DNA of 64,000 nucleotides from Brevundimonas sp. MF30-B (lineage in GTDB: Bacteria; Pseudomonadota; Alphaproteobacteria; Caulobacterales; Caulobacteraceae): assembly GCF_004683885.1 (NCBI RefSeq), contig NZ_CP038440.1, positions 1,336,001 through 1,400,000 of the forward strand. The letters run 5' to 3'. Within the stretch, counting starts at the first letter, position 1. The number at the start of each line of letters is the position of its first letter. This document shows, piece by piece, positions 38,772 through 49,185 of the stretch. The notes beneath the pieces are model-generated. The model worked only from the letters and a program-made list of their open reading frames with translations. It was not told the DNA's origin and did no database searches. The position numbers and the translations under genes are program-made.

Positions 38772-39481
38772 TGGCCAATGCGCGCGCCGAGGCCGTGGCC
38801 GCCCTGGCCCAGCGGCTGGGGCACGCCTTCGCCGACAAGACCCTGCTGGACCGCGCCCTGACCCACGCCAGCGTGGGGCAGGGGACGCCGGTCGAAAGCC
38901 GCAAGATCCGCGACAACGAACGTCTGGAGTTCCTGGGCGACCGAGTGCTGGGCCTGCTGGTGGCCGAGCGTCTGTCGGCCGACTTCCCCGAGGCCGACGA
39001 GGGTCTGCTGTCGGCGCGCCTGCACGCCCTGGTCGACAAGGCCGCCTGCGCGCGCGTGGGCGAGGCGCTGGATGTCGGTCCGGCGCTGAGGCTGTCGGCG
39101 GGCGAGACCAAGACCGGCGGACGCAAGAAGGCCGGTGTCATCGCCGATGCGGTGGAGGCGATCCTCGCGGCCGTCTATCTGGACGGCGGTCTGGAGGCGG
39201 CGCGCGGTGTTTTCGATCGCGCCTGGGCCCAGGAGCTGAAGACGCCGTCCAAACCGGGTCTGACCAATCCGAAGTCCGCGCTTCAGGAGTGGGCGCAGGG
39301 ACAGGGCAGGCCCTTGCCCGCCTATGCCGTGGTCGAGCGCACCGGCTCCGACCACGCGCCGACCTTCACGGTCCAGGTCTCGGTCGAAGGCGTCGAACCC
39401 TTGACCGCCCAGGGCCGTTCGCGTCAGGAGGCGGAGAAGGCGGCCGCTGTCGGCCTGCTTGAACGTGAAGGCGTGATTTGA
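38771..39481 (+). CDS. rnc: Ribonuclease III
   Basis: A 236-residue double-strand RNA endonuclease for rRNA processing and sRNA-linked decay. The catalytic signature [12 protein letters not shown] is present, followed by [16 protein letters not shown]. The C-terminal dsRBD (about 160-232) includes [14 protein letters not shown] and [12 protein letters not shown]. The lepB stop and rnc start overlap (TGATG), and rnc overlaps era by 4 nt. Confidence 0.96.
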   Translation: MANARAEAVAALAQRLGHAFADKTLLDRALTHASVGQGTPVESRKIRDNERLEFLGDRVLGLLVAERLSADFPEADEGLLSARLHALVDKAACARVGEALDVGPALRLSAGETKTGGRKKAGVIADAVEAILAAVYLDGGLEAARGVFDRAWAQELKTPSKPGLTNPKSALQEWAQGQGRPLPAYAVVERTGSDHAPTFTVQVSVEGVEPLTAQGRSRQEAEKAAAVGLLEREGVI

Positions 39482-40437
39482 CCGATATCTCCGAAACCAA
39501 CGACCAGACCCGCGCGGGCTTCGCCGCCATCATCGGCGCGCCCAACGCCGGCAAGTCCACCCTGGTCAACCGGCTGACGGGCTCCAAGGTCTCGATCGTC
39601 ACCCAGAAGGTTCAGACCACGCGCTTCCCGGTGCGCGGCATCGCCATCCAAGGCGACGCCCAGATCGTGCTGGTGGACACGCCCGGCATCTTCACGCCGC
39701 GTCGCCGCCTGGACCGCGCCATGGTCGCCTCCGCCTGGGGCGGGGCCGAGGACGCCGATGTGGTCGTGCACCTGATCGACGCCCAGTCGCACATCGATTC
39801 CGAAGGGCGTGAGGGCACGGCCGCCGATCGCCGCTCGGCCGAGGACACCGAGACCATCATCGCCAATCTGAAGGCGACGGGCGCCAAGGTCATCCTGGCG
39901 CTGAACAAGATCGACGGCATGCGCCGCGACACCCTGCTAGCCCTGTCGCAGCGCCTGTTCGAAACCGGCGTCTATTCCGAGGTCTATATGATCTCGGCCC
40001 TCAGCGGGGACGGGGTGGACGATCTGAAGACCCGCCTGGCCCTGGCCATGCCGCAGGGCCACTGGCTCTATCCGGAAGACCAGTCCGCCGACGTGCCGAT
40101 GCGCGTGCTGGCGGCCGAGATCACGCGCGAGAAGGTCTATCTGCGCGTCCATGAGGAACTGCCCTATTCGGCTGCGGTCGAAACCACGGCCTTCGACGAG
40201 AAGCCCGACGGTTCGGTGCGCATCGAACAGACCATCTATGTAGAGCGCGACAGCCAACGTCCGATCGTGCTGGGCAAGGGCGGTCAGACCGTCAAATGGA
40301 TCGGCCAGAAGGCGCGCGAGGAGTTGACGGAGTTGCTGGAGCGGCCCGTCCACCTGTTCCTGACCGTCAAGGTGGATCCGAAGTGGCAGGACAGCCGCGC
40401 CCTTTACGCCCAGTTCGGCCTGGACTTCGACGTCTGA
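39478..40437 (+). CDS. era: GTPase Era
   Basis: A 319-residue GTPase needed for 16S rRNA maturation and 30S assembly. G1 is [10 protein letters not shown]2 around [11 protein letters not shown]3 DTPG and G4 NKID, followed by a C-terminal KH domain ([20 protein letters not shown]). Translation starts at TTG 39478, inside the rnc stop region (4-nt overlap), as in other rnc-era pairs. In most relatives recO follows; here three genes intervene. Confidence 0.96.
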   Translation: MTDISETNDQTRAGFAAIIGAPNAGKSTLVNRLTGSKVSIVTQKVQTTRFPVRGIAIQGDAQIVLVDTPGIFTPRRRLDRAMVASAWGGAEDADVVVHLIDAQSHIDSEGREGTAADRRSAEDTETIIANLKATGAKVILALNKIDGMRRDTLLALSQRLFETGVYSEVYMISALSGDGVDDLKTRLALAMPQGHWLYPEDQSADVPMRVLAAEITREKVYLRVHEELPYSAAVETTAFDEKPDGSVRIEQTIYVERDSQRPIVLGKGGQTVKWIGQKAREELTELLERPVHLFLTVKVDPKWQDSRALYAQFGLDFDV

Positions 40438-40447
40438 GCGAGAGCCC

Positions 40448-41671
40448 GTGTTTCATGTGCCGCGTACCGCCGGGGGCCATCCCCGGCTGATCCTGGGGGT
40501 CACCGCCGCCATCGTGGTCGGGGCCTCGGCCTGGGCGGCGGTGAAGACCGTCGCCGCGCCGCGACCGCCCGTGCCGACCGCGTCGGCGCCGCCCGAGCGC
40601 GCGCCTCTGAAGGTGGTCGAGGACCTGCCGATCCTGAAGGCGCGGCTGGATCGGGGCGATTTCATGGGCGGCGTGCTTGTGTCGCGCGGCGATCAGGTGC
40701 TGTTCCGCCAGGTCTACGGCATCGCCAATCGCGAGCGCGGCGAGCCCTTGGCGCTGGACAGCCGCTTTCGCCTGGCCTCGGTCTCCAAGCAGTTCACCAC
40801 CGCCGCGATCCTGAAGCTACAGGACGAGGGCAAGCTCAGCGTCGCCGATCCGCTGTGCAAATGGATCCAGCCGTGCCCCGAGGCCTGGGCGCCGATCCGT
40901 CTGCATCATCTGATGTCGCACACCTCGGGCGTGCCGGACCTGATGGCTCAGGCGGAGTGGGGCCGAATCCGCGCAACGCCGCGCACACCGCAGGAGCTGA
41001 CCGAAGCCACCGCCCGCTATCGCCTGCAGTTCGAGCCGGGGACCAAGGTCCGATACAGCAACGCCGGCTTCAACCTTCTGGGCGTGGTGGTGGAAAAGGC
41101 CAGCGGCGTCTCGTACGAAGCCTATCTGAAACAGGCGCTGTTCGACCCGCTGGGCCTGGATCACACAGGTTCCGACGCCGATGATCAGACCCAGGGGCTG
41201 GTCATGGGCTATGGCGATTTTCCCGGCGGCCTGACGCCTCAGCCCTTGGCCAATGTCAGCATCGTTTTTGCCTCCGGGGCTCTGTATTCCAGCCTGGACG
41301 ACCTGATGATCTGGAACCGCGCATTGCATGGCGGCGCGGTTCTGACGCCCTTCTCCTACGCCCAGATGATCGCCGACCACGCGCCGGAGGACACGCCGCG
41401 CGAACGCGGCCGCCAGCGCCGGGCCTATGGCTACGGCCTCTACGTCAACAGCCTGGGGATGCGCACCGACGCGCCCTTCGCCGATGCGCAAATCTATCAC
41501 ACCGGCAGCTGGGCGGGCTTCCGCAACCTGGTGGTCCACGAGCCCGAGCACGACGTGACGGTGGTGGTCCTGTCCAACAACTATCACCGTCGTGACCAGG
41601 TCATGCTTATCACTCAGCAGGCATTGGCCGAAGCCTTGGGCAAGCCGGTCCCGACGCGTCTGGCCAACTAG
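40448..41671 (+). CDS. Membrane-anchored or exported serine hydrolase (class C beta-lactamase family)
   Basis: A 407-residue serine hydrolase. A membrane segment at about residues 13-35 serves as signal or anchor, followed by a Pro-rich linker. The catalytic Ser111-x-x-Lys114 (SVSK) and Tyr203-Ser-Asn (YSN) are present, and HTGSW replaces the KTG box near the end. The family covers AmpC enzymes, DD-peptidases and esterases; nothing in the sequence favours beta-lactamase activity. GTG 40448 starts 10 nt after era, so it belongs to the same operon. Confidence 0.88.
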   Translation: MFHVPRTAGGHPRLILGVTAAIVVGASAWAAVKTVAAPRPPVPTASAPPERAPLKVVEDLPILKARLDRGDFMGGVLVSRGDQVLFRQVYGIANRERGEPLALDSRFRLASVSKQFTTAAILKLQDEGKLSVADPLCKWIQPCPEAWAPIRLHHLMSHTSGVPDLMAQAEWGRIRATPRTPQELTEATARYRLQFEPGTKVRYSNAGFNLLGVVVEKASGVSYEAYLKQALFDPLGLDHTGSDADDQTQGLVMGYGDFPGGLTPQPLANVSIVFASGALYSSLDDLMIWNRALHGGAVLTPFSYAQMIADHAPEDTPRERGRQRRAYGYGLYVNSLGMRTDAPFADAQIYHTGSWAGFRNLVVHEPEHDVTVVVLSNNYHRRDQVMLITQQALAEALGKPVPTRLAN

Positions 41672-41722
41672 GGAACGCAGCGCCCTTCGGCGGGTTGGCC
41701 TCGTGACCTGCGAGGAGATCCC

Positions 41723-42340
41723 ATGAAGGCCGTCGTTCTCAACTGCACCCTGAAGCCGTCGCCCAAGACCTCGTCCACCGAGGCCCTGGCCCGCGTCGTC
41801 ATCGCCGAACTGGAAAAGGGCGGCGCCGAGGTCGAGCTGATCCGTCTGGTCGATCTGGACATCAAGCCCGGCGTCTCCGCCGACGAGGGGGACGGCGACC
41901 AGTGGCCCCAGGTGGATGAAAAGCTGAAGGCCGCCGACATCGTCGTCTTCGCCACGCCGACCTGGCTGGGCCAGATGTCCAGCGTCTGCCTGCGCGCGCT
42001 GGAGCGGATGGACGCCTGGTTCGCAGAGACCGACGACGACGGCCGCCCGGTCGCCTTCGGCAAGGTCGGGGGCGTGGTCATCACCGGCAATGAGGATGGC
42101 GCCCACAACATCGTCGCCACCGTCTGCCAGGGCCTGATCGACATGGGCTTCACCATTCCGGGCCAGAGCTGGACCTATTGGCACCTGGGGCCGGGGCCTG
42201 GGCCCGACTACGTCGAAACCGACGAGGGCCACGACTATTCCGACCGCGTCGGCAGAAACGCCGCGCGCAATCTGGTCGCGCTGGCCAAGATCATGAAGCC
42301 CAGCGTCTATCCCGTTCCCGAAAGCGGCGAGGAGGACTAG
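41723..42340 (+). CDS. Flavodoxin-like NAD(P)H-dependent oxidoreductase
   Basis: A 205-residue flavodoxin-fold protein. FMN phosphate contacts are likely in NCTLKPSPKTSSTEAL near the start. The core VVFATPTWLGQMSSVCLRALERMD and GGVVITGNEDGAHNIV match the NADPH-dependent FMN reductase/WrbA-like group. The acceptor is unknown. It lies between a serine hydrolase and a SnoaL-like gene in the era-recO stretch. Confidence 0.87.
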   Translation: MKAVVLNCTLKPSPKTSSTEALARVVIAELEKGGAEVELIRLVDLDIKPGVSADEGDGDQWPQVDEKLKAADIVVFATPTWLGQMSSVCLRALERMDAWFAETDDDGRPVAFGKVGGVVITGNEDGAHNIVATVCQGLIDMGFTIPGQSWTYWHLGPGPGPDYVETDEGHDYSDRVGRNAARNLVALAKIMKPSVYPVPESGEED

Positions 42341-42367
42341 GCTGATCCCCTCATAGCGGAGACGGCC

Positions 42368-42838
42368 ATGTCCCTGACCCTCGCGGCCCTGGCCGCCCTG
42401 ACGATCCAGGCGGCGCCCAGCCCCGAGGCCGAGATCGCCGCGGTGCTGGATCAACTTAACGCGGCCTCGACCGCTGCGGACGGCGAGGCCTACTTCGCCC
42501 TGTTCACGCCGGACGCTCGCTTCGTCGGCACGGACGCAACCGAGCACTGGACGCTGGAACAGTTCCGCGCTTACGCCGGGCCGGTCTTCGCTCGCGGTCG
42601 GGGATGGTCCTATCCGGCGACCGAGCGAACGATCACCATCGCGCCGATCGACTGCCGCTGCATCGCCTGGTTCGAAGAGAAGCTTACCAACGCCAGCTAT
42701 GGCGAGACGCGCGGGTCGGGCGTGCTCCGCCGGACCGACGACGGCTGGAAGATCGAGCAGTATGTGCTGAGCTTCGCCGTGCCCAACGACAAGGCGTCCG
42801 CCGTCGTCGACCTGATCCGGGGCGGCGCTTCCGACTGA
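42368..42838 (+). CDS. SnoaL-like/DUF4440 nuclear transport factor 2 family protein
   Basis: A 156-residue NTF2-like protein with a possible short signal peptide (MSLTLAALAALTIQAAPS, cleavage near residue 16). The conserved core EIAAVLDQLNAASTAADGEAYFALF and WKIEQYVLSFAVPN marks the fold. Its function cannot be inferred. The stop overlaps the recO start (TGATG), so it is translationally coupled to recO. Confidence 0.85.
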   Translation: MSLTLAALAALTIQAAPSPEAEIAAVLDQLNAASTAADGEAYFALFTPDARFVGTDATEHWTLEQFRAYAGPVFARGRGWSYPATERTITIAPIDCRCIAWFEEKLTNASYGETRGSGVLRRTDDGWKIEQYVLSFAVPNDKASAVVDLIRGGASD

Positions 42839-43569
42839 TGGAGATCGAAGACGAGGCCTTCGTGCTGTCGGCGCGGTCGCATGGCGACACAGGCGCCGTG
42901 GTCGGCCTGCTGACCGAGCAGCACGGGCGGCGAATGGCCTATGTGGCCGGCGGGGCGTCGCGGCGCATGAGGCCCTTTTTACAGGCCGGCGCGCGGGTGA
43001 CGGCGGCGCTGAGGTCGCGCACCGCCGATCAACTGGGCTCGGCCCGGCTCGAGCCGATCGGGGAGGGCCCGGCCGCCCTGTTCGACGATCCTTTGGCCCT
43101 GGTCGGCCTCAACGCCGCCGCCGCCGTGGCGGAGGGGGCGCTGCCCGAGCGCGAGGCCCATCCGGGGGCCTTCTTCGCCTTCGAGGCCCTGATGGGCGCC
43201 CTGGCCTGGCCCGAGGTCTGGCCGGCCGTCTTCGCCCGGTTCGAAGCGGGTCTGCTGGAAGAGCTCGGCTTCGGTCTGGACCTGTCGCGCTGCGCGGCCA
43301 GCGGGTCGACCGACGATCTCGTCTGGGTCAGCCCGCGCACGGGCCGCGCCGTCAGCCGCGAGGCGGGCGCGCCCTATGCCGACAAGCTGCTGGCCCTGCC
43401 GCCCTTTATGCTGGGCGCACAGGCGGGCGTGGCCGAGGGCGACGTCAAGGCGGGGCTGGACCTGACCGGCCACTTCCTGGAGCAGTTCGTGTTCCACCCG
43501 CTGAACAAGCCCCTGCCGCCCGCCCGCGTATGGATGCTGGACAAACTGGCCGAGGCGGGGCGGCTATAG
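42838..43569 (+). CDS. recO: DNA repair protein RecO
   Basis: A 243-residue mediator that loads RecA onto gaps covered by SSB. The N-terminal OB fold (ARSHGDTGAVVGLLTEQHGRRMAYVAGGASRR) and the helical C-terminus with FLEQFVFHPLNKPLPPARVW match alphaproteobacterial RecO. The four-cysteine zinc site of some RecO proteins is absent. It overlaps the DUF4440 stop by 1 nt and the convergent hslO by 6 nt. Confidence 0.93.
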   Translation: MEIEDEAFVLSARSHGDTGAVVGLLTEQHGRRMAYVAGGASRRMRPFLQAGARVTAALRSRTADQLGSARLEPIGEGPAALFDDPLALVGLNAAAAVAEGALPEREAHPGAFFAFEALMGALAWPEVWPAVFARFEAGLLEELGFGLDLSRCAASGSTDDLVWVSPRTGRAVSREAGAPYADKLLALPPFMLGAQAGVAEGDVKAGLDLTGHFLEQFVFHPLNKPLPPARVWMLDKLAEAGRL

Positions 43570-44490
43570 GCTTCCGACGCCTGCCGCCGCCGGCTCGATC
43601 TCGTAGACGGTCGAACAGTATTCGCAGGTGACGCGGATTTTGCCGTCGTCCTCGATCATTTCGCGCCGCTCGTCCTCGCCGAACGAGGTCAGGACCGAGG
43701 TGATACGGTCGGCCGAGCAGCGGCAGACAGCCGCCAGCGGGCGCGCCTGCTCCAGCCGAACGCCGTCCTCGTGGAACAGGCGGAACAGCAGGGTCTCCGG
43801 CGTGATCTGAGGGTCCAGCAGCTCGTCGTCGGCCAAGGTCTGGAACAGGGCCTCGGAGCGTTCCCAGACCTCTTCGGTCGATCCACGCGCGGCGTCGCCC
43901 GCGACCATCTGGATCATCGCGCCGCCAGCGCGCCACCTCGGCCCGGCGCCCTGATCGACCGCCCCCACCGCCAAGCGAACCTTGGTGGGCACCTGCTCGG
44001 ACTGGCGGAAATAGTGTTCGGCGGCCAAGGACAGGCTTTCGCCCTCGATGGGGGTGATGCCCTGGTGGCGCTCGAAGTCCGGCCCCTGGTCCAGGGTCAT
44101 CACGAACACGCCCTTGCCCAGAAGGGTCTGGGCGCCGGGACGCGAGAAGCCCGTCGAGGCTGCGGCCACTTCCTCGGCGTCGAAGCGGCAGTAGCCGCGT
44201 ATGTGGCCCTGGCTGTCGTAGTCGGCCACCACATAGCGTACCGGTCCATCGCCCTGGGCCTGGACGATCAGCCGGCCCTCGAACTTGAGGCTGGAGCCGA
44301 CCAGGGCCGCCAGAGCGCAGGTCTCGCCCAGCAGGGCCGCGACCGGTTCGGGATAGTCGTGCGCCGACAGGACGGCGTCGATGGCGTCGCCCAGGCGAAC
44401 GAGGCGGCCGCGCACGGGCCAGCCCTCGATTTGGAAGGCGGCGGCGAGGTCGTCTACGGGAACGGGCGACAGGGGCGCGTGATCGGTCAC
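43564..44490 (-). CDS. hslO: Redox-regulated chaperone Hsp33
   Basis: A 308-residue chaperone activated by oxidative unfolding. The zinc cysteines form CxC at residues 256-258 (VCRCSAD) and CxxC at 289-292 (TCEYC), a normal set. The core has GSSLKFEGRLIVQAQGDGPVRYVVADY. The start is GTG 44490 (GTGACCGATCACGCG). It converges on recO with 6-nt overlap and is divergent from the SDR gene. Confidence 0.95.
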   Translation of the reverse strand: MTDHAPLSPVPVDDLAAAFQIEGWPVRGRLVRLGDAIDAVLSAHDYPEPVAALLGETCALAALVGSSLKFEGRLIVQAQGDGPVRYVVADYDSQGHIRGYCRFDAEEVAAASTGFSRPGAQTLLGKGVFVMTLDQGPDFERHQGITPIEGESLSLAAEHYFRQSEQVPTKVRLAVGAVDQGAGPRWRAGGAMIQMVAGDAARGSTEEVWERSEALFQTLADDELLDPQITPETLLFRLFHEDGVRLEQARPLAAVCRCSADRITSVLTSFGEDERREMIEDDGKIRVTCEYCSTVYEIEPAAAGVGSL

Positions 44491-44636
44491 GGCGGCTCCG
44501 GGAAATGGCGTTTCGGAAGAGGCGGAAAGATAGGCGCCCGCTTCCCGCTTGATAAGGGGCCTGTGCTAGGCTGCGCCGCCGGCCTGGAACGGGGACGCCC
44601 GCGCGCCCGTTTGCCCGGTCCGTTCGGAGGTGCGTC

Positions 44637-46058
44637 ATGTCCAAAGCCAAGCTCAAGCCGTTGAACCAGCAGGCGATCGTCGTGACCGGCGCGACATCGG
44701 GCATCGGACTGTCGACCGCCCGACGCGCCGCACGGCAAGGCGCCAGGGTGTTTCTGATCGCGCGCGGCGAGACCGATCTGCGCGCCTTGTGCGAAGAACT
44801 GCAGGCCGAGGGCGCGCGCTGCGCCTGGGCTGTGGCCGACGTGGCGGACTTCGAAGCGCTGAAGGAGGCGGCCGACAAGTGTGTGCGCCTGTTCGGCGGC
44901 TTCGACACATGGGTGAACAACGCCGGCGTCTCGATCTACGGCCCGATCCGCGAGACGGGGCTGGACGATCAGCGCCGCCTTTTCGAGACCAATTACTGGG
45001 GTGTGGTCAACGGCTCGCTGGTCGCGGTCGAGCATCTGCGCGGCAAGCCGGGCGGCGGGGCCATCGTCAACGTCGGCTCGATCCTGGGCGATGCGCCGAT
45101 CCCGGTGCAGGGCGTCTATTCCGCCTCCAAACATGCCATGAAGGGCTTCACCAATGCGCTGCGGATGGAGCTGCTGCGCGAAAAGGCGCCGGTGACCGTC
45201 AGCCTGGTCAAGCCGGCGGCGGTGGACACGCCCTATCCGCGCCACGCCCTGAACCTGACGGGTCAGGCGGTGCAGAATCCGCAGCCCGTTTATGCGACCC
45301 ATGTGGTGGCCGACACCATCCTTTACTGCGCCAGCCACGGCATCCGCGAGATCACGGTCGGCGGCGGCGGGCGGCTGGTGGCCAGCCTTTACGCCGCCGT
45401 GCCGGGTGTGGCGGAACCACTTCTGGCCAAGTTCGCTCCTAGCCTGATGCGGGACAGAAGTTCCGCCTATCGGCCGTATGAAGACGGGCTCTATGACCCG
45501 ACGGAAGACGGCCTGGATGAAGAGGTTCACTATCCCATGGTTCGACAGTTCAGCGCCCTGGCCGAGGCCCGCAAACATCCCGGCGTGACCGGCGGCGCCA
45601 TCGCCGCCGTCGCCCTGGCCGCCATCGCCGTTGTCCTGCTGAGCCAACGCAGCGGCCCGACCCGCTACGAGCGGATCAAGCGGCGGATCGATCCGCGGGG
45701 CTGGGTCGATGTCGACGGCCTCAAGCACAAGCTGTCCGACGCCGCGCACGCCCTGCGAGGTGGGGCCGAAGAGGCCGGTCATCGCGCCGGCAAGGCAGGC
45801 GATCAGGCGCGGTCCAGCTTCGAAGCTCTGGTCGAAGAGCTGCGCGGCCGCGTCGATTTCGACGACATCCGCCGTCGCCGCGACCACGCCGGCAAGCGTG
45901 CGCGCAAATACGCCGATGACGCGGGTCAGTACGCCAAGGATCACGCTCGCGAAGGCGGCGCGCTTCTGGCTGTCGCCACCCTGGCGGCCCTGGTCGGCGC
46001 GGCCGTGCTGGAAAGCCGCCAGCCGGACAGCAAGATCCGCAAGCTGACCAACCTTTAA
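44637..46058 (+). CDS. SDR family oxidoreductase with membrane-anchored C-terminal extension
   Basis: A 473-residue protein. The first about 260 residues are a classical SDR: TGATSGIGLSTARR for nucleotide binding, NNAG, the catalytic Ser region NVGSIL, and YSASKHAMKG with Tyr and Lys. After a linker, a membrane helix (about 320-340, AIAAVALAAIAVVLL) leads to a charged helical region rich in Lys, Arg, Asp and Ala (about 345-445), and a second membrane helix (about 444-460). The tail resembles CsbD/DUF883-type stress helices, but this is only similarity of composition. The substrate is unknown. Confidence 0.85.
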   Translation: MSKAKLKPLNQQAIVVTGATSGIGLSTARRAARQGARVFLIARGETDLRALCEELQAEGARCAWAVADVADFEALKEAADKCVRLFGGFDTWVNNAGVSIYGPIRETGLDDQRRLFETNYWGVVNGSLVAVEHLRGKPGGGAIVNVGSILGDAPIPVQGVYSASKHAMKGFTNALRMELLREKAPVTVSLVKPAAVDTPYPRHALNLTGQAVQNPQPVYATHVVADTILYCASHGIREITVGGGGRLVASLYAAVPGVAEPLLAKFAPSLMRDRSSAYRPYEDGLYDPTEDGLDEEVHYPMVRQFSALAEARKHPGVTGGAIAAVALAAIAVVLLSQRSGPTRYERIKRRIDPRGWVDVDGLKHKLSDAAHALRGGAEEAGHRAGKAGDQARSSFEALVEELRGRVDFDDIRRRRDHAGKRARKYADDAGQYAKDHAREGGALLAVATLAALVGAAVLESRQPDSKIRKLTNL

Positions 46059-46123
46059 GCGCGTTTCCAGACGCGGCGTTTGATCGGGGCGGCCGGGGGC
46101 GTTAAGGCCTTCGGCCTCTCTGA

Positions 46124-47634
<1,511 letters not shown>

Positions 47635-47635
<1 letters not shown>

Positions 47636-48423
47636 TGCGGATTCTGCTGACCAACGACGACGGCATCGAGGCCGAGGGCCTGGCGTGCCTTGAGCGGATC
47701 GCCCGCACCCTGTCCGACGACGTGTGGATCGTCGCGCCTCAGACCGAGCAGTCGGCCAAGGGGCGCGGCATCACCCTGAGCGAACCGCTGCGCGTCAATC
47801 GGCTGGGCGACAAGCGATTCGCGGTGACGGGCACGCCGACGGACTGCGTCATCCTGGCGGTCAATGAGCTGATGGCGGACCATCGCCCCGACCTGCTGTT
47901 GTCAGGCGTGAATCGCGGACACAACGTCGGCGAGGACGTCAGCTATTCCGGCACGGTGGCGGGCGCGCTGCAGGGCATGGCGTTCGGCATCCGCTCCATC
48001 GCCCTGAGCCAGAGCCTGGAGCGCTTCCACGACGAGGTTCAGGCTCGCTGGGACACCGCCGAGGCCTTTGCGCCGGGCATCATCGCCCGCCTTCTGGAAC
48101 AGAAGTGGGAGGACGGCGTGGTCATGAACGTCAACTTCCCCAAACTGCCGCCCGAACTGGTCAAGGCGGTCGAGGTCACGACCCAGGGCTTCCGCGACAT
48201 CGGCGAGATGCACGCCATCCGCCGCACCGACCTGCGCGGGCGCGACTACTACTGGATGGCTTTCCGCGGCGCCGAACAGGTGCACGCCGAGGGCACCGAC
48301 CTGCGCGCCATGGACGAGGGCCGCATCTCGGTCACGCCGCTGCATATCGACCTGACCCACATGCGCAGCGTCAATGACCTGAAGAAGGTCCTGGGCGGCG
48401 CGCCGCCGCGAGGCCCGGCATGA
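47635..48423 (+). CDS. surE: 5'/3'-nucleotidase SurE
   Basis: A 262-residue stationary-phase nucleotidase. MRILLTNDDGIEAEGL carries the DD metal ligands, and the further ligands Ser in SAKGRG and Asn in SGVNRGHNVGEDVSYSGTVAGA are visible. It has a 1-nt overlap with serS and a 4-nt overlap with pcm, the conserved surE-pcm pair. Confidence 0.96.
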
Positions 48424-49064
48424 AAATGGACGACGAGCGCGCCGGTCGTCTGATCCTGTCGCTGCGGCGACAGGGCGTGACGGACCAGCGCGTGCTCCAG
48501 GCGATGGAGTCGATCGACCGCGCCGTCTTCGTGCACGAGAAGTTCCTGGATCAGGCCTGGGAGGACCAAGCCCTGCCCATCGACTGCGCCCAGACGATCA
48601 GCCAGCCGTACATCGTCGGCTTGATGACCCAGGCGCTGGACGTACGCCCACGCCACCGCGTGCTCGAGATCGGCACGGGCTCGGGCTATCAGTGCGCGGT
48701 GCTGAGCCGGCTGGCGCGCTTTGTCTACTCAGTCGAACGCTATCGAAGCCTGCTGAACGAGGCCGAGGGCAAGCTGCGCCAGCTGGGCGTCGACAACGTC
48801 TTCACCCGCCACGGCGACGGCGGCCTGGGCTGGCCTGAACAGGCCCCGTTCGACCGCATCATGGTCACCGCCGCCTCGCCCGCCGAGCCTACCGAATTGC
48901 TGAAGCAGCTGAAGCCCGGCGGCGTGCTGGTCGCGCCCGTGGGCCGCACCTCGGTGCAGATGCTGCACCGCTACGCGGGCCAGGAAGACGGCTCGTTTCA
49001 TCGCGAGACCCTGACTGAAGTTCGGTTCGTGCCGTTGGTCGAAGGGACGGCGAAGGAGGCCTAG
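48420..49064 (+). CDS. pcm: Protein-L-isoaspartate O-methyltransferase
   Basis: A 214-residue SAM enzyme that starts repair of isoaspartyl damage. The active-site loop is ALPIDCAQTISQPYIVGLM, SAM motif I is VLEIGTGSGYQCAVLS and the post-motif segment is ERYRSLLNEA. Its ATG lies inside the end of surE. Confidence 0.96.
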   Translation: MKMDDERAGRLILSLRRQGVTDQRVLQAMESIDRAVFVHEKFLDQAWEDQALPIDCAQTISQPYIVGLMTQALDVRPRHRVLEIGTGSGYQCAVLSRLARFVYSVERYRSLLNEAEGKLRQLGVDNVFTRHGDGGLGWPEQAPFDRIMVTAASPAEPTELLKQLKPGGVLVAPVGRTSVQMLHRYAGQEDGSFHRETLTEVRFVPLVEGTAKEA

Positions 49065-49185
49065 CGCCGGGCGAAAGCGCCGGCGTTAACCCTTCCGCCC
49101 CACTTTCGCGCGGTTTTGCGGCTTGGCTGATCCGGTCGGGCAGGGCAGGGTCCGGGCAAGATTCACCATGTATGGAGACGGCGGC

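Noticed and set aside
40448..41671. Beta-lactamase resistance gene
   Set aside because: SxxK and YxN are shared with many esterases and DD-peptidases; the KTG box is HTG, and there is no linked ampR or resistance context.
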